Below, one piece after another: positions 42,652 through 51,420 of a stretch of 64,000 nt of DNA; positions within the stretch are counted from its first letter, which is position 1; every line of letters starts with the position of its first letter. The notes beneath the pieces are model-generated. The model saw only the letters and a program-made list of their open reading frames with translations, was not told the DNA's origin and made no database searches. The position numbers and the translations under genes are program-made. This DNA is from Planctomycetota bacterium (GTDB taxonomy: Bacteria > Planctomycetota > B15-G4 > SIAN01): positions 124,001-188,000 of the forward strand of contig JANQQL010000050.1 in the NCBI GenBank assembly GCA_028289345.1, read 5' to 3'.

Positions 42652-43527
42652 ATGACGGTCTCTCTTGCGAACGGATGGATGATCTTGGTGTCGGGAATCG
42701 CTGCCAACCATGAGCCCCAAGAACCCTCGTCCCTTTCAGCCACGTCCCTCGAGGTGCGCGTGGTGGGTTGGGAGATCGCCGTCCCTGAAATCGAGCCTTG
42801 TGCTGATTTCTACCGAGCACTCCTGGGGTTCACCGTTGCCGAACCAAACAAGCACGGCATGCAGCTTCGCCACGGTGACTTGCGGCTCTCGTTGATCCGC
42901 ACGAGCAAGACGCCGCCAGGGGGAACCGAACACCTCAATGCGTTTTCATCCAAAGCTTCGGAAGGTGTCGGCTGCTACCCCAACGTTCAGGTCGCTGACC
43001 TGTCCCAAGCAGCGCAAACAGTGCGACAAGCCAAGGGAACGGTGGTGAGTGAGGAACCACAGCGGTTTGCGCTTGGTTGGAGCTTGCGCGTTCGAGATCC
43101 CGCCGGAAACCCACTCAACCTTCTCACCCTCGAGAGTCGTCCCATGGATGCCGACGAGCCCCCTCGTCTGTTCAACTTCGGTGTCAACGGTCGGACCATG
43201 GACTCTGCCGAAGCGTTGTTCGTCGACTTGGGATTCAAGGTGTTCAGTCGTGACTATCTCCCGACCACGCTGCCACTCGAGCGACGCGGAGTGGCGGCCG
43301 TGGTGCTGCATGGACTGCCGAGGACGGAAGAGAGGGGATTGTCGGCCTCGGCTTTGTTGATGGAAGTGCAAGAAGTCGACGACATCGCTTGCTTCCTGAA
43401 GCAACAGCCAGAGAACTCCTCGGCGCCGATCATTGGCTCGTCGCCCTGGCGAGATCCGGACTCGGGAATCGCCATTCGATTCCTGCCAACAACCGCTCCC
43501 TCAGATCCGACGCCGGAAACCGAGTGA
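42652..43527 (+). CDS. Two-domain VOC (glyoxalase/bleomycin resistance) protein
   Basis: A 291-residue protein. The first VOC unit is about residues 36-142 (VVGWEIAVPEIEPCADFYRALLGFTVAE ... SLRVRDPAGNPLNLL) and a weaker second unit is about 153-280 (FNFGVNGRTMDSAEALFVDLGFKVFSR ... DPDSGIAIRFLP). Glyoxalase-type metal ligands are only partly present (a Glu/Gln pattern is not clear), so the reaction is unknown. The first 20 residues (ANGWMILVSGIAA) could be a signal, which would be rare in this family. No operon partner. Confidence 0.78.
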   Translation: MTVSLANGWMILVSGIAANHEPQEPSSLSATSLEVRVVGWEIAVPEIEPCADFYRALLGFTVAEPNKHGMQLRHGDLRLSLIRTSKTPPGGTEHLNAFSSKASEGVGCYPNVQVADLSQAAQTVRQAKGTVVSEEPQRFALGWSLRVRDPAGNPLNLLTLESRPMDADEPPRLFNFGVNGRTMDSAEALFVDLGFKVFSRDYLPTTLPLERRGVAAVVLHGLPRTEERGLSASALLMEVQEVDDIACFLKQQPENSSAPIIGSSPWRDPDSGIAIRFLPTTAPSDPTPETE

Positions 43528-43756
43528 AACCTGTTCCGACCGGCCCGCCATCCACCGAGGGCGAAACCCAAACTCTGGGCCTAGAAGAGCGCATGTCGCA
43601 CTCCAGCTCCACACCACCCGCATCCTCGGCTAGATGAGTTCCGCGCCGAGGGGCCACAAAGATCCTCAAACGATGGAACCCGCTCCTCCCAACGAGGCGT
43701 CACATCTCCGTTCTTCCGGCCCCGCCGGATCTGGTTCCTACCCCGAGAGGATTCCC

Positions 43757-45130
43757 ATGATTCGAAGTACCCGCCTCCTTCCGCTGGCCCTTGTGGCGCT
43801 GGCGACTCCGAAAGGTCTCGCCCAAATCGGCCAGGAACTTCCGGTCATCACCGTCGACGGTGAGCCGTTCTATTCGTGGGCCGATTACACGTCGTCGGAG
43901 ACTTTCCGAGAGAACGGACTTCGCTGCACGATGGAAACCGGCGACATGCCCGTGTTCCGGGCCGCCTCGGACTGTGAATTCTTCTCCACCAATCCGATCC
44001 CGCAGTACGACCCGGTGGATCTGATTCAGATTCCGGTCGTCGTCCACGTGATTCAAAGCACCACCGGCGCCGGCGCGATCAGCGACAGCTTGGTGCAAAG
44101 CCAAATCGACATCCTCAACGAAGACTTCCGAGCGATGGCAGGGACCAACGGTGCCAACGGCACGGACACCATGATCCAGTTCTTCCTGGCTCAGGTTGAT
44201 CCCAACGGGAACCCCACCAACGGAATCACGCGCTCAACGAACAACACTTGGTTCAACGACGGCGGTTCCTACTGGAACACCCTCGCTTGGGACACGAACC
44301 GCTACCTGAACATCTACACCAACTCGGCTTCGGGTGCGCTCGGCTACGTCCCGGGCCTTCCGCAAAACGGAATCGTGGGAAGCGCGGCGGACCGCGTGGT
44401 GGTCTTGTGGTCTTCTTTCGGCCGCAATGCTCCGATCGGCTCTCCGTTCAACCTCGGCCGGACCACCACTCATGAGGTCGGCCACTACTTCGGTCTGTGG
44501 CACACCTTCGACAACGGCTGCGGCAGCACCTCGGCGTGCTACACCTCGGGGGACACCATCTGCGACACCAACCCCGAATCCTCGCCGACCTTCGGTTGCC
44601 CGGGAGCAAGGACCTCCTGCAGCCTGCCCGCGCCGTTCGACAACTACATGGATTACTCCGACGACATCTGCATGGAGATGTTCACCCCCGAGCAGACCAA
44701 TCGGATGCGCTGCACCATCCTCGAATGGCGCTCCAACCTGCCGTGCACCCCCGGGAGCGTCGCGACCCGCTTGGGTGGCGGCGCGAATTATGACACGGCA
44801 TACACGACGACCTCGCAGCCGCTTCTCGGCAGCATCCTGTCGGCTCAGATCGACGTCTCCCTCTCGCCGTACAACAACGCCATGATTCTCGGCTACCTGG
44901 CCCCGGACAACCTCACCCTCTCGGGAAACCGGACCCTGTTGTTTGACGTCACCTCCACGCGAGTCCTCCAGATCCTCGACAACGGTCCGATCGCCAAGTG
45001 GAACCTGGACCTCAGCGGAGTCACCGACCCCGTCTTCTGCGGACTCACCATCTACACCCAGGGTTACTTGTTCGGTGGGGCTCCGAGCTTCGGCCTGACC
45101 AACTCCCAGGACTGGACGCTCGGACTGTAA
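43757..45130 (+). CDS. Secreted M43 (pappalysin-type) metalloprotease
   Basis: A 457-residue protein with a signal peptide (MIRSTRLLPLALVALATPKGLAQ). The fold includes IPVVVHVIQSTTGAGAISDSLVQSQIDILNEDFR, the start typical of M43 proteins. The zinc site is HEVGHYFGLWH with His239, Glu240, His243 and His249, and the Met-turn is NYMDYSDD. Cysteines around GCGSTSACYTSGDTICDT and GCPGARTSC probably pair. The last 90 residues form a beta domain ending in the small C-terminal signature of planctomycete secreted proteins. GAGAGG lies before ATG 43757; an open frame upstream is not translated. Function: extracellular protein degradation. Confidence 0.93.
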   Translation: MIRSTRLLPLALVALATPKGLAQIGQELPVITVDGEPFYSWADYTSSETFRENGLRCTMETGDMPVFRAASDCEFFSTNPIPQYDPVDLIQIPVVVHVIQSTTGAGAISDSLVQSQIDILNEDFRAMAGTNGANGTDTMIQFFLAQVDPNGNPTNGITRSTNNTWFNDGGSYWNTLAWDTNRYLNIYTNSASGALGYVPGLPQNGIVGSAADRVVVLWSSFGRNAPIGSPFNLGRTTTHEVGHYFGLWHTFDNGCGSTSACYTSGDTICDTNPESSPTFGCPGARTSCSLPAPFDNYMDYSDDICMEMFTPEQTNRMRCTILEWRSNLPCTPGSVATRLGGGANYDTAYTTTSQPLLGSILSAQIDVSLSPYNNAMILGYLAPDNLTLSGNRTLLFDVTSTRVLQILDNGPIAKWNLDLSGVTDPVFCGLTIYTQGYLFGGAPSFGLTNSQDWTLGL

Positions 45131-45207
45131 ACCGGGGAGGGTGGCTCGTTCGCCGCTTGGCGGGGAACGGGAGCCGCCACTCACCCAACACTCGAACGGA
45201 CAGCGAC

Positions 45208-45254
45208 GTGCCGCACACTTTGTTGCCGCGAAAGCGGGACAAAGCGTGCGGCAC
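45208..45254. repeat. REP-like palindrome, copy 1
   Basis: A 47-base palindrome: the arm GTGCCGCACACTTTGTTGCC, a GAAA loop region, and its near-complement GGGACAAAGCGTGCGGCAC. It lies 77 bases after the M43 stop and just before the stop of the convergent beta-lactamase-like gene. The same arm sequence recurs at 54384-54510, which shows a dispersed family rather than a local terminator. No transposase is nearby. Confidence 0.75.
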
Positions 45255-45256
45255 GG

Positions 45257-46306
45257 TCATTCCAGAAGTCCGAAGCAGGCGGTGGCCAGGCGGGTGTCCC
45301 AGGGAACGGTGGCCGCGTTGGTCAGAATCACGATGGCCGTGTTGTTCTCCTGATGGAGCGCCATGAAGGTGTGATGGCCCGAGCCATGGCCCGCGTGCCA
45401 GTGAACCCCCGACACGGTCAGGTATTGCCAGCCCAACCCCGCGACGGACATGGGAAATGAGGGGATCTCGGCGTAGGGCTGAAGGACCAGATCGACCGCC
45501 GCCTGCCATTCCGCGGTCGGCCGGAGATGCGCTTCCAAGAAAGTGAGGAGGTCCTCGGCAGTCGCCACGAGCCCCCCCGAAGGTGCGAAGAACCGGGGAG
45601 TGATCGTCTCGCTTCTCAGCCGCTTCCCATCTCGGCCGTGGCCCGCTTCCAGCCGCCCCAGGGATTCCTCGCCCACCTCGAAACACGCGTCTTTCATTCC
45701 CAGGGGTCCCAGAACCTGGTGGGTCGCCCACTCGGGATAGCTCTTCCCGTGCTCTTCGGCGAGCGATCGCCCAAGCAGCGTGAAGCCGACGGTGGAATAG
45801 GAAAAGGACGGCTCGGCACTCAGGACCAATTGGTCGAGAAACTGCTGCCAGCGAGTTTCGTCGTAGTCACTCGACGCATCGTCACGATTGTTCACCACCA
45901 TGGGAAACCCGGCGGTGTGGGTGGCGAGCTGTCGCCAAGTGATGGCGCGTCCCCTCGGACAGAGCGAGGGCATCTCTTCGCAGAGCACCGCGGGGCCATC
46001 GAGCTCTCTCTCTCCCTCAACCACGCTTCGCGCCAAGAGCAACGCGGTCACCGGCTTGGTCAACGAAGCCACCGGGAACAGCACCGTCTCCGGTTCTCCC
46101 TCGGATTCCAAGTCCCCGAAGCGGAAGAAGTGGCGCTTTCCCTCCTTCCATAACCCGATCACCAGAGCGGGAAACCGGGTCTCGCCTTCCTCTGGTTCGA
46201 GGACTGGAGCCAGGGCACGGGCCACTTCCTGCTCACGGGTTCGTTCGGACGATTCGGCACCCGCTTGCAATGCCATCCAGCAAACCAGCAAGCTGATCGG
46301 AGACAT
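45257..46306 (-). CDS. Beta-lactamase-fold serine hydrolase
   Basis: A 349-residue penicillin-binding/beta-lactamase class C-type protein with a signal peptide (MSPISLLVCWMALQAGA). The catalytic SxxK is SLTK (Ser81, Lys84), the second box is YST (Tyr170) instead of YSN, and the third box is HAGHGSG in place of KTG, as is common in esterase-like members. It is probably an esterase or peptidase rather than an antibiotic-resistance enzyme. It is last in a minus-strand run after MgtE, Ppx/GppA and signal peptidase I, 45 bases from the latter. Confidence 0.88.
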   Translation of the reverse strand: MSPISLLVCWMALQAGAESSERTREQEVARALAPVLEPEEGETRFPALVIGLWKEGKRHFFRFGDLESEGEPETVLFPVASLTKPVTALLLARSVVEGERELDGPAVLCEEMPSLCPRGRAITWRQLATHTAGFPMVVNNRDDASSDYDETRWQQFLDQLVLSAEPSFSYSTVGFTLLGRSLAEEHGKSYPEWATHQVLGPLGMKDACFEVGEESLGRLEAGHGRDGKRLRSETITPRFFAPSGGLVATAEDLLTFLEAHLRPTAEWQAAVDLVLQPYAEIPSFPMSVAGLGWQYLTVSGVHWHAGHGSGHHTFMALHQENNTAIVILTNAATVPWDTRLATACFGLLE

Positions 46307-46351
46307 TTCGATTCCTTCTTTCGAGCCACGTGAAGCTTCGAAGCGATCGTG

Positions 46352-47527
46352 TCAGGGCAGGATGCGCATTCGACTCCACGGCGCACACACGGCGAAGGGG
46401 CGACCTACCAGCTGCTCTTGGGCCACGGGTCCGAAATGACGACTGTCCCGCGAGTTCTCGCTGTTGTCCCCCAAAACGAACACCTCTCCTGGGGCCAGAG
46501 AGACCGGCGCTGATCCCAACGGACCGGGCAAGTAGTAAAGGTCCCGCCGCAACCGAACTCCCGACACCGCCGCTTCGCCACCGATCACGCCAAAGCGAGG
46601 ATCCGCGCGACGAACACCCAAGATTCGCTCCACTCTCGAGTGCTGAGACGTCAGGACCACCTGTCCGTCCACCGCGACTCCGATGGTGTCGTCGATGTTC
46701 CACACCTCGATCCGGTGGCTTTGCCCTTCCACGAACCCGGCAAACTGCGCCGTGGTCGGATACTCGAGACCGTCAGGCCGGCGGTGCAACACTTCCACTT
46801 TGGCGCGACCTCGTCCCGGATGCAGCACGAACCGAAACTGGTCGAGTCCCTCGTCCATTTCGGCGACGAAGCCGGTTTCCGCGTCCTGGGGAATGAACAA
46901 GACTTCCAGCAGGACGTCGTGCACTTCCTGGCTGCCGGCGACGGCTTGACCATCCGCGTCCACGAATCCGCTGTGAATGGACTGCCCGTAGCGACAAGGA
47001 AGCGGATCTGCAACAGCCACGGGGCGCAAATACAAATGAGCGTCGCGACGCTCGACAAAAGCCGTATCCCATTCGAGCCGCTGATTGTGGGGTTGCGCGA
47101 GAGGCTCTTCCCAAACGTCGACCAACAGCTCCCCGAACTCTTGGTAGCTCTTGCAATACAGAGCCGCGTCTTGATCCGGCCCTGGCGAGATGAACAAGTC
47201 GCCGTTCTGGATCTCCAGTCGTTCTCCGCCCAGGGCCACCACTCGCTTCAGCAGGTACTGCTCCGCCTGATCTTGAAGAATGCCGTCTTCGCGCAGCAGC
47301 ACGGGATCAAAGCGCGTCGGTTCGCTCCACCAAAACGCAGGTTTGAAGACCACGACACGGTCTCCAGATTCGGGATCTCCGTGAACGAAGGGCTGCATCG
47401 AATCCGTGGGGACTTTCCACGTGTCGACCAGCAGCCAGCGCGCCACGATCACCAGTCCCAACAACAGGACACTGGCGCGAACAACCCGCGCGAGCAGTGA
47501 ACGCCTTGGGGGAGAAGTCGATTTCAA
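46352..47527 (-). CDS. lepB: Signal peptidase I with large internal insertion
   Basis: A 391-residue S26 protease. One membrane helix (about 14-34) precedes the nucleophile Ser43 (VPTDSMQP); Lys94 lies in LLKRVVALGGE; the closing box GDNSENSRDSRHFGPV begins at about 353. In ordinary signal peptidases the last two are separated by some tens of residues, but here about 220 residues (about 120-340) lie between. That insert (LLEVLFIPQDAETGFVAEMDE ... IGVAVDGQVVLTSQ ... VSGVRLRRDLYY) has the pattern of a LamG/DUF1080-type beta sandwich. All catalytic residues are kept, so it should process secreted proteins. Confidence 0.92.
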   Translation of the reverse strand: MKSTSPPRRSLLARVVRASVLLLGLVIVARWLLVDTWKVPTDSMQPFVHGDPESGDRVVVFKPAFWWSEPTRFDPVLLREDGILQDQAEQYLLKRVVALGGERLEIQNGDLFISPGPDQDAALYCKSYQEFGELLVDVWEEPLAQPHNQRLEWDTAFVERRDAHLYLRPVAVADPLPCRYGQSIHSGFVDADGQAVAGSQEVHDVLLEVLFIPQDAETGFVAEMDEGLDQFRFVLHPGRGRAKVEVLHRRPDGLEYPTTAQFAGFVEGQSHRIEVWNIDDTIGVAVDGQVVLTSQHSRVERILGVRRADPRFGVIGGEAAVSGVRLRRDLYYLPGPLGSAPVSLAPGEVFVLGDNSENSRDSRHFGPVAQEQLVGRPFAVCAPWSRMRILP

Positions 47528-47558
47528 CCGCGAAGCTTCCTCGCCATGAGAGCCGACC

Positions 47559-48476
47559 TCAGCGTCCGTGTTCGCTCAAACTCCGAAGGACGCCATGCCG
47601 TAGGGAGTACCGCGACGCACGGATCCGGTTCAGCGCGAAACGATCCAGCACTCCTTCCAAGATAGCGAATCCGGCGATCAGCACGTCGGCACGAAGCGGG
47701 GGCAATCCCCAACGATCAACCCGCTGCGGGGGAGTCATGGCCGCGGCCTGGGCAATCAGTTCGCGCAATCGATCCTTGGTCACTTCGTGCCCCTCGATTC
47801 GCGCGTCATCCAACTCGGCGAGCTCCTGATCCAGCATCGCCGCGTTCGCCCCGGTTCCCCCAAGCACGGTCAGGACGTCCGGCGACCCGTCGACCGCCGG
47901 GACCTGAGACAGCTCCCCAGCCACGGCGATCGCCAACGCATCTCGATCCTCTCCATGGGCTTCCGTCAGAGTCACCGCACCCAACGGCAAGCTCACAGCG
48001 AACACGCTCTCGGCGCGCCCTCCGCTGCCGGCACTGATCTCGGTCGATCCTCCGCCGATATCGATCACCAGAAGCGGCTGATCCGGATAGCCGGCGCGGA
48101 CGCCCCCAAAAGTGAGAGTCCCTTCGGTTTCCCCGGAGATGACCTCGAGGGAAACACCCAGGGTTTCCAAGACCAGGTCGAGCAGCGCTTCTTGGTTCTG
48201 CGCCAACCGAACGGCTTCCGTGGCGACGGCGCGCACCTTCGTCACTTGCAGCTCGCGAAATCGATCCGCGATCTCCTGCACCCAGCTCCGCGTGCGTTCC
48301 AGAGCCGCGTCCGCCAGCTGCCGGTGTTCGCGCACCCCTTCGCCCAACCTCACGAATCTTCCAGCGCGTTCGACGATGCGGCCCTCGGCGTCGGCAACCA
48401 GGTAACCCACCGTGTTGGAGCCGAAGTCCAGCGCCGCCAGTCGCTGCCCCGAGCCGGGCTTCGCAGAAGAGCTCAC
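47559..48476 (-). CDS. Ppx/GppA phosphatase family protein
   Basis: A 305-residue exopolyphosphatase/guanosine pentaphosphatase-like protein of the ASKHA fold. The first phosphate loop is AALDFGSNTVGYLVAD and the second is VIDIGGGSTEIS, with ISGETEGTLTFGGVRAG between. It has only the catalytic core, as in short bacterial members. The start is GTG 48476, overlapping the mgtE stop (GTGA), which gives the canonical N-terminus; the open frame continues upstream without support. It probably hydrolyses polyphosphate or pppGpp. It is coupled to MgtE and followed by signal peptidase I 31 bases on. Confidence 0.9.
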   Translation of the reverse strand: MSSSAKPGSGQRLAALDFGSNTVGYLVADAEGRIVERAGRFVRLGEGVREHRQLADAALERTRSWVQEIADRFRELQVTKVRAVATEAVRLAQNQEALLDLVLETLGVSLEVISGETEGTLTFGGVRAGYPDQPLLVIDIGGGSTEISAGSGGRAESVFAVSLPLGAVTLTEAHGEDRDALAIAVAGELSQVPAVDGSPDVLTVLGGTGANAAMLDQELAELDDARIEGHEVTKDRLRELIAQAAAMTPPQRVDRWGLPPLRADVLIAGFAILEGVLDRFALNRIRASRYSLRHGVLRSLSEHGR

Positions 48477-49882
48477 AGGAACAGGTCTTCGATCTTGACC
48501 GCGAGCATCAACGCAATCACCGTGGACACAACATCGTTCAAGGTGGTGATGAACGGCCCCGCCGCCAGCGCCGGGTCGATGCGGATCTCGCGAGATCCGA
48601 TCCGCCAGCGCGCGCGCCAGCAAAGAAACGGAATCGCCGTGCCGAAGAAACTCGCCGCCACCACCGACGACGCTTGAGCCACAGGGACGACGATCTTGAG
48701 TTCGAGGCTTTCCTGGAACGCCACCAGCAGCAGCAACTGCACCAAGGCAGCGACAGCTCCGGTCAGCAGCCCCAAGCTGACCTCACGCCCCATGGTCTCG
48801 CGGAAGTCGTCTGCCTGCACTTCGCCGGTCGCGAATCCGCGGATCATCGTGGTCGAGGCCTGGATTCCCGCGTTGCCCGCCAGCGCCGCGATCATCGGCA
48901 CGAAGCGCAAGATGTCGAACTCGGGAATGTCTCCGAGAATCAGCTCGATGACGACGGCCACCAAGTAGGTCCCGACGATCGTCACCAGAAGGAACGGGAA
49001 ACGTGCCAGGAGGCGGTCGACGAGCCCCTCGCGAGAAGGATGCTGATCCAACGTTCCCGCCAAGCGGTACATGTCTTCCGACGCTTCTTCGCCCAGGGCT
49101 TCGGTCACGTCGTCATGGGTGATGACGCCCACCAGCTCCTCGTTCTCGTCGACCACCGGCATGAGAGTGAGTCGATAGTGGGCGGCTCGCTGGGCGACTT
49201 CTTCCGAGTCTTCGTCGACCTTGGCACAGACCGGCTTGCTCTCCATCAGTTCGCGCACCGGATCCGGCATTCGGGCGCGCAACAGATCTTCGATGGCCAC
49301 CACTCCGACCAGGTGGTTCTGATCGTCGACGACAAAGACGTCGGTGACGGCCTCCCAGTCTTCGTCCCCGGTCTTGAGCTGCATCAACGCCGCACGCACG
49401 GTGTAGCTGACGGGCACGGCGACGAACTCGTCGGTCATCAAACCACCGGCGCTGTCCGGATCGTAGGCCGCAAGCTCTCGAAGATCGGCCGCCTCATCCG
49501 CATCCAGCTCGGCCAGGACTTGGTTCTTGTCTTCGTCCGAAAGCTCGGCCAGGACGTCGGCCGCTTCGTCGTGCGCCAGATCGCGCATCAACTCGGCGAC
49601 TCGAGGAACAGGCAGTTGCTCGAGCAACTCTTCCTTCACGCCTTCGTCGAGGCGCGACAGCACGAGGGCCGCGTCTTCTTGATCGGGAATGCACTCGAAA
49701 ACCCGCAGTCGCGCCTCGTCAGGAGCGGCAGACAGCAACTCGGCCAAGTCCGACGGATGGATCGATTCGAGGAGCGGCGCAAGCTGCTGGTCGCCCGGCA
49801 GGGACAGACCGTCCTCTACCTCGCTCAGGATCTGAGCGAGTTCACCAAGGGCCTTGATCTGCGTGCTCTGCTCCTCGGGCAT
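48473..49882 (-). CDS. mgtE: Magnesium transporter MgtE
   Basis: A 469-residue Mg2+ channel. The cytoplasmic N domain is made of acidic helices (LLESIHPSDLAELLSA, LAHDEAADVLAELSDEDKNQVLAELDADEA); then come two CBS domains (MTDEFVAVPVSYTVRAALMQL; MESKPVCAKVDEDSEEVAQRAAHYRLTLMPVVDENEELVGVITHDD), a plug-like helix and five membrane segments with the pore motif PMIAALAGNAGIQ. ATG 49882 gives the standard family length; upstream codons are not supported. The N and CBS domains close the pore at high Mg2+. Leads the operon with ppx/gppA and lepB. Confidence 0.95.
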   Translation of the reverse strand: MPEEQSTQIKALGELAQILSEVEDGLSLPGDQQLAPLLESIHPSDLAELLSAAPDEARLRVFECIPDQEDAALVLSRLDEGVKEELLEQLPVPRVAELMRDLAHDEAADVLAELSDEDKNQVLAELDADEAADLRELAAYDPDSAGGLMTDEFVAVPVSYTVRAALMQLKTGDEDWEAVTDVFVVDDQNHLVGVVAIEDLLRARMPDPVRELMESKPVCAKVDEDSEEVAQRAAHYRLTLMPVVDENEELVGVITHDDVTEALGEEASEDMYRLAGTLDQHPSREGLVDRLLARFPFLLVTIVGTYLVAVVIELILGDIPEFDILRFVPMIAALAGNAGIQASTTMIRGFATGEVQADDFRETMGREVSLGLLTGAVAALVQLLLLVAFQESLELKIVVPVAQASSVVAASFFGTAIPFLCWRARWRIGSREIRIDPALAAGPFITTLNDVVSTVIALMLAVKIEDLFL

Positions 49883-50283
49883 CGGCTCGTTCTGGAAATG
49901 GCGGAATGTGCGGCCGGCTTCGCGGTGAGGTTCGCAATCACTCGGGAAGGAACAAGGCGTTGTCGGCTCGGTTTTTGGGGCGGACTCGAGGCCCACCAGT
50001 CCGCGGGACCTCGGTTCCATGGTGGAAGCGAATCCCGAGAACATTCACCGGGGGCCACCTTCCACGATCTTGCCGAGAGCTGCTTCCGGAGTCGCGAACA
50101 CGACCAGAGAGGGGACGCGGACCAAGACCGGGCGATTGTGCCGCGCCCCCGAATAGATTACAACTTCTTTGTTTGTAAATATTTACGACTCCCCGAACGG
50201 GTCACGGGCCAGGAATCTGAAACCGTCGCGTGGCGGCGGCGCTAGTGGGGAAGGAAGACGCGTTTCGTTCGCTCGAGATCTCG
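49883..50283. other. Divergent 401-base region between mgtE and an unknown gene
   Basis: GC-rich except for an AT-rich island at about 50155-50190, which holds a perfect 12-base palindrome. No M-box riboswitch could be recognised. It should carry promoters for both flanking genes. Confidence 0.4.
50175..50186. promoter_or_regulatory. AT-rich palindrome, candidate operator
   Basis: GTAAATATTTAC is a perfect palindrome within the only AT-rich island of the divergent region, about 100 bases before the start of the plus-strand gene and beside TTGTTTG, which could serve as a -35 box. It could be a repressor site; the protein that binds it is unknown. Confidence 0.4.
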
Positions 50284-51420
50284 ATGACCACCAACCACGA
50301 CCGTACGGTGTTGCGCCAGCTCATGAAGCATGCGGATGAGCTGTTCCGCGTGCGGGGGGCCCTGTCCCAGGACCCTCACCGGCCGGACCGGGACGAGCTG
50401 GAAAAGAAGGCCCGCCGCGCCGTCAGTGCGCTCGATCAGCGGATTCGCGAGCTTCCGGAAGACACCGCGCTGGGAGAGTTCGTGAAGCGTCAGCGGTTGG
50501 GGAAGAACCATGTTCTGATCCTTCTGCAGCTCTTGCGTCATCGCCTGCTGTCGGACGACGGTCACCTCAAGGGCCGTTTCCTGCTGTCGTCCTTGTTCGA
50601 GGGAACGTTCGCTCGGCTCGAAGGCGTGCGCTTGCTCGCGCCGGGAGCTCGCTTACTGACAACGGGCATCATGATCCCGGACCTCTACGGGACCAAGGAA
50701 GAAGAGGATCTGCTCGATCTGCAGTATCGACTGAGTGACCACGTGTTCCGCTTCTTCCTGAAGATCTTGCGGCCCGGCAACAGTCACTTGCAACGAATCC
50801 TGGATGCGCCGGTGCGGACCTACCGCGATCCCACCGAATACGTCATGGACTTGCGCCGCCTGTCCTTGGTGTACCGCAAACGTGCCGCAAAGGTGTTTCA
50901 CGAACCCGACTGGGACCAATGGAGCGTGGGTTCGCCGGACTCGGTCATCCTCCTGAACCGGCAGATTGCCGGATACAGCTCCGCGATCCGCGCGTCTCTG
51001 GAAGCCACCCCCGGATCCTCAGACTTCCCTCTCGTTCGCTTCACCAACCTGTGCAAGCTCAAGGAACACCACCTGATGATCTTGGTGACGTTACTGTTCC
51101 AAGAGATGTTGGAAGGGAACCCCTACGTCGATGCAGTGGACCTGGTCAAACTGGTTTCCCGGTCCGAGCAAGACCTGTTTCGCAAGCGCAGCCTTCTGAG
51201 CCCCCGCTCTCCCTTGATCCGCAAAGGCTTGGTCGTGATGGAAGAGATCGTCCATGACAAGGCGCTCACCGCGGAGGTGTACTTGCCGAACGAAGTGATC
51301 GATCAGATGCTGGGTGGCAAATCGTCAGCGGCAGGCACGATTGACGCCGACACCCAGATCGAATTCCACAAGTTCTTGCGGGAAATCGACGACTCCGACG
51401 ACTTCTTCAAGCGCTTGTAG
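50284..51420 (+). CDS. Unknown protein with two copies of an AAA-associated helical/winged-helix domain
   Basis: A 378-residue cytoplasmic protein without a known name. Two parts resemble each other: EFVKRQRLGKNHVLILLQLL ... LEGVRLLAPGARLLTTGIM (about 70-140) and RFTNLCKLKEHHLMILVTLL ... RSLLSPRSPLIRKGLVVM (about 258-320). Both have the pattern found in the winged-helix part in front of some bacterial AAA ATPases (GNHAFVLL ... LLSPDSPLVRHGLV style), but no Walker motifs are present. The C-terminus has VYLPNEVIDQMLGG, which in such ATPases leads into the nucleotide-binding domain. A GTG at 50230 is an alternative start. Its last 14 bases overlap the convergent aspartate kinase. Confidence 0.75.
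   Translation: MTTNHDRTVLRQLMKHADELFRVRGALSQDPHRPDRDELEKKARRAVSALDQRIRELPEDTALGEFVKRQRLGKNHVLILLQLLRHRLLSDDGHLKGRFLLSSLFEGTFARLEGVRLLAPGARLLTTGIMIPDLYGTKEEEDLLDLQYRLSDHVFRFFLKILRPGNSHLQRILDAPVRTYRDPTEYVMDLRRLSLVYRKRAAKVFHEPDWDQWSVGSPDSVILLNRQIAGYSSAIRASLEATPGSSDFPLVRFTNLCKLKEHHLMILVTLLFQEMLEGNPYVDAVDLVKLVSRSEQDLFRKRSLLSPRSPLIRKGLVVMEEIVHDKALTAEVYLPNEVIDQMLGGKSSAAGTIDADTQIEFHKFLREIDDSDDFFKRL

Noticed and set aside
45257..46306. Antibiotic-resistance beta-lactamase
   Set aside because: Second and third boxes are YST and HAG rather than YSN and KTG, which fits esterase/peptidase relatives better; no resistance context.
48674..50245. A 523-codon plus-strand frame opposite mgtE
   Set aside because: Shadow of mgtE, which has all its domains and a normal length.
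49883..50283. Mg2+-sensing M-box riboswitch upstream of mgtE
   Set aside because: No recognisable conserved M-box segments or terminator stem could be found by eye.
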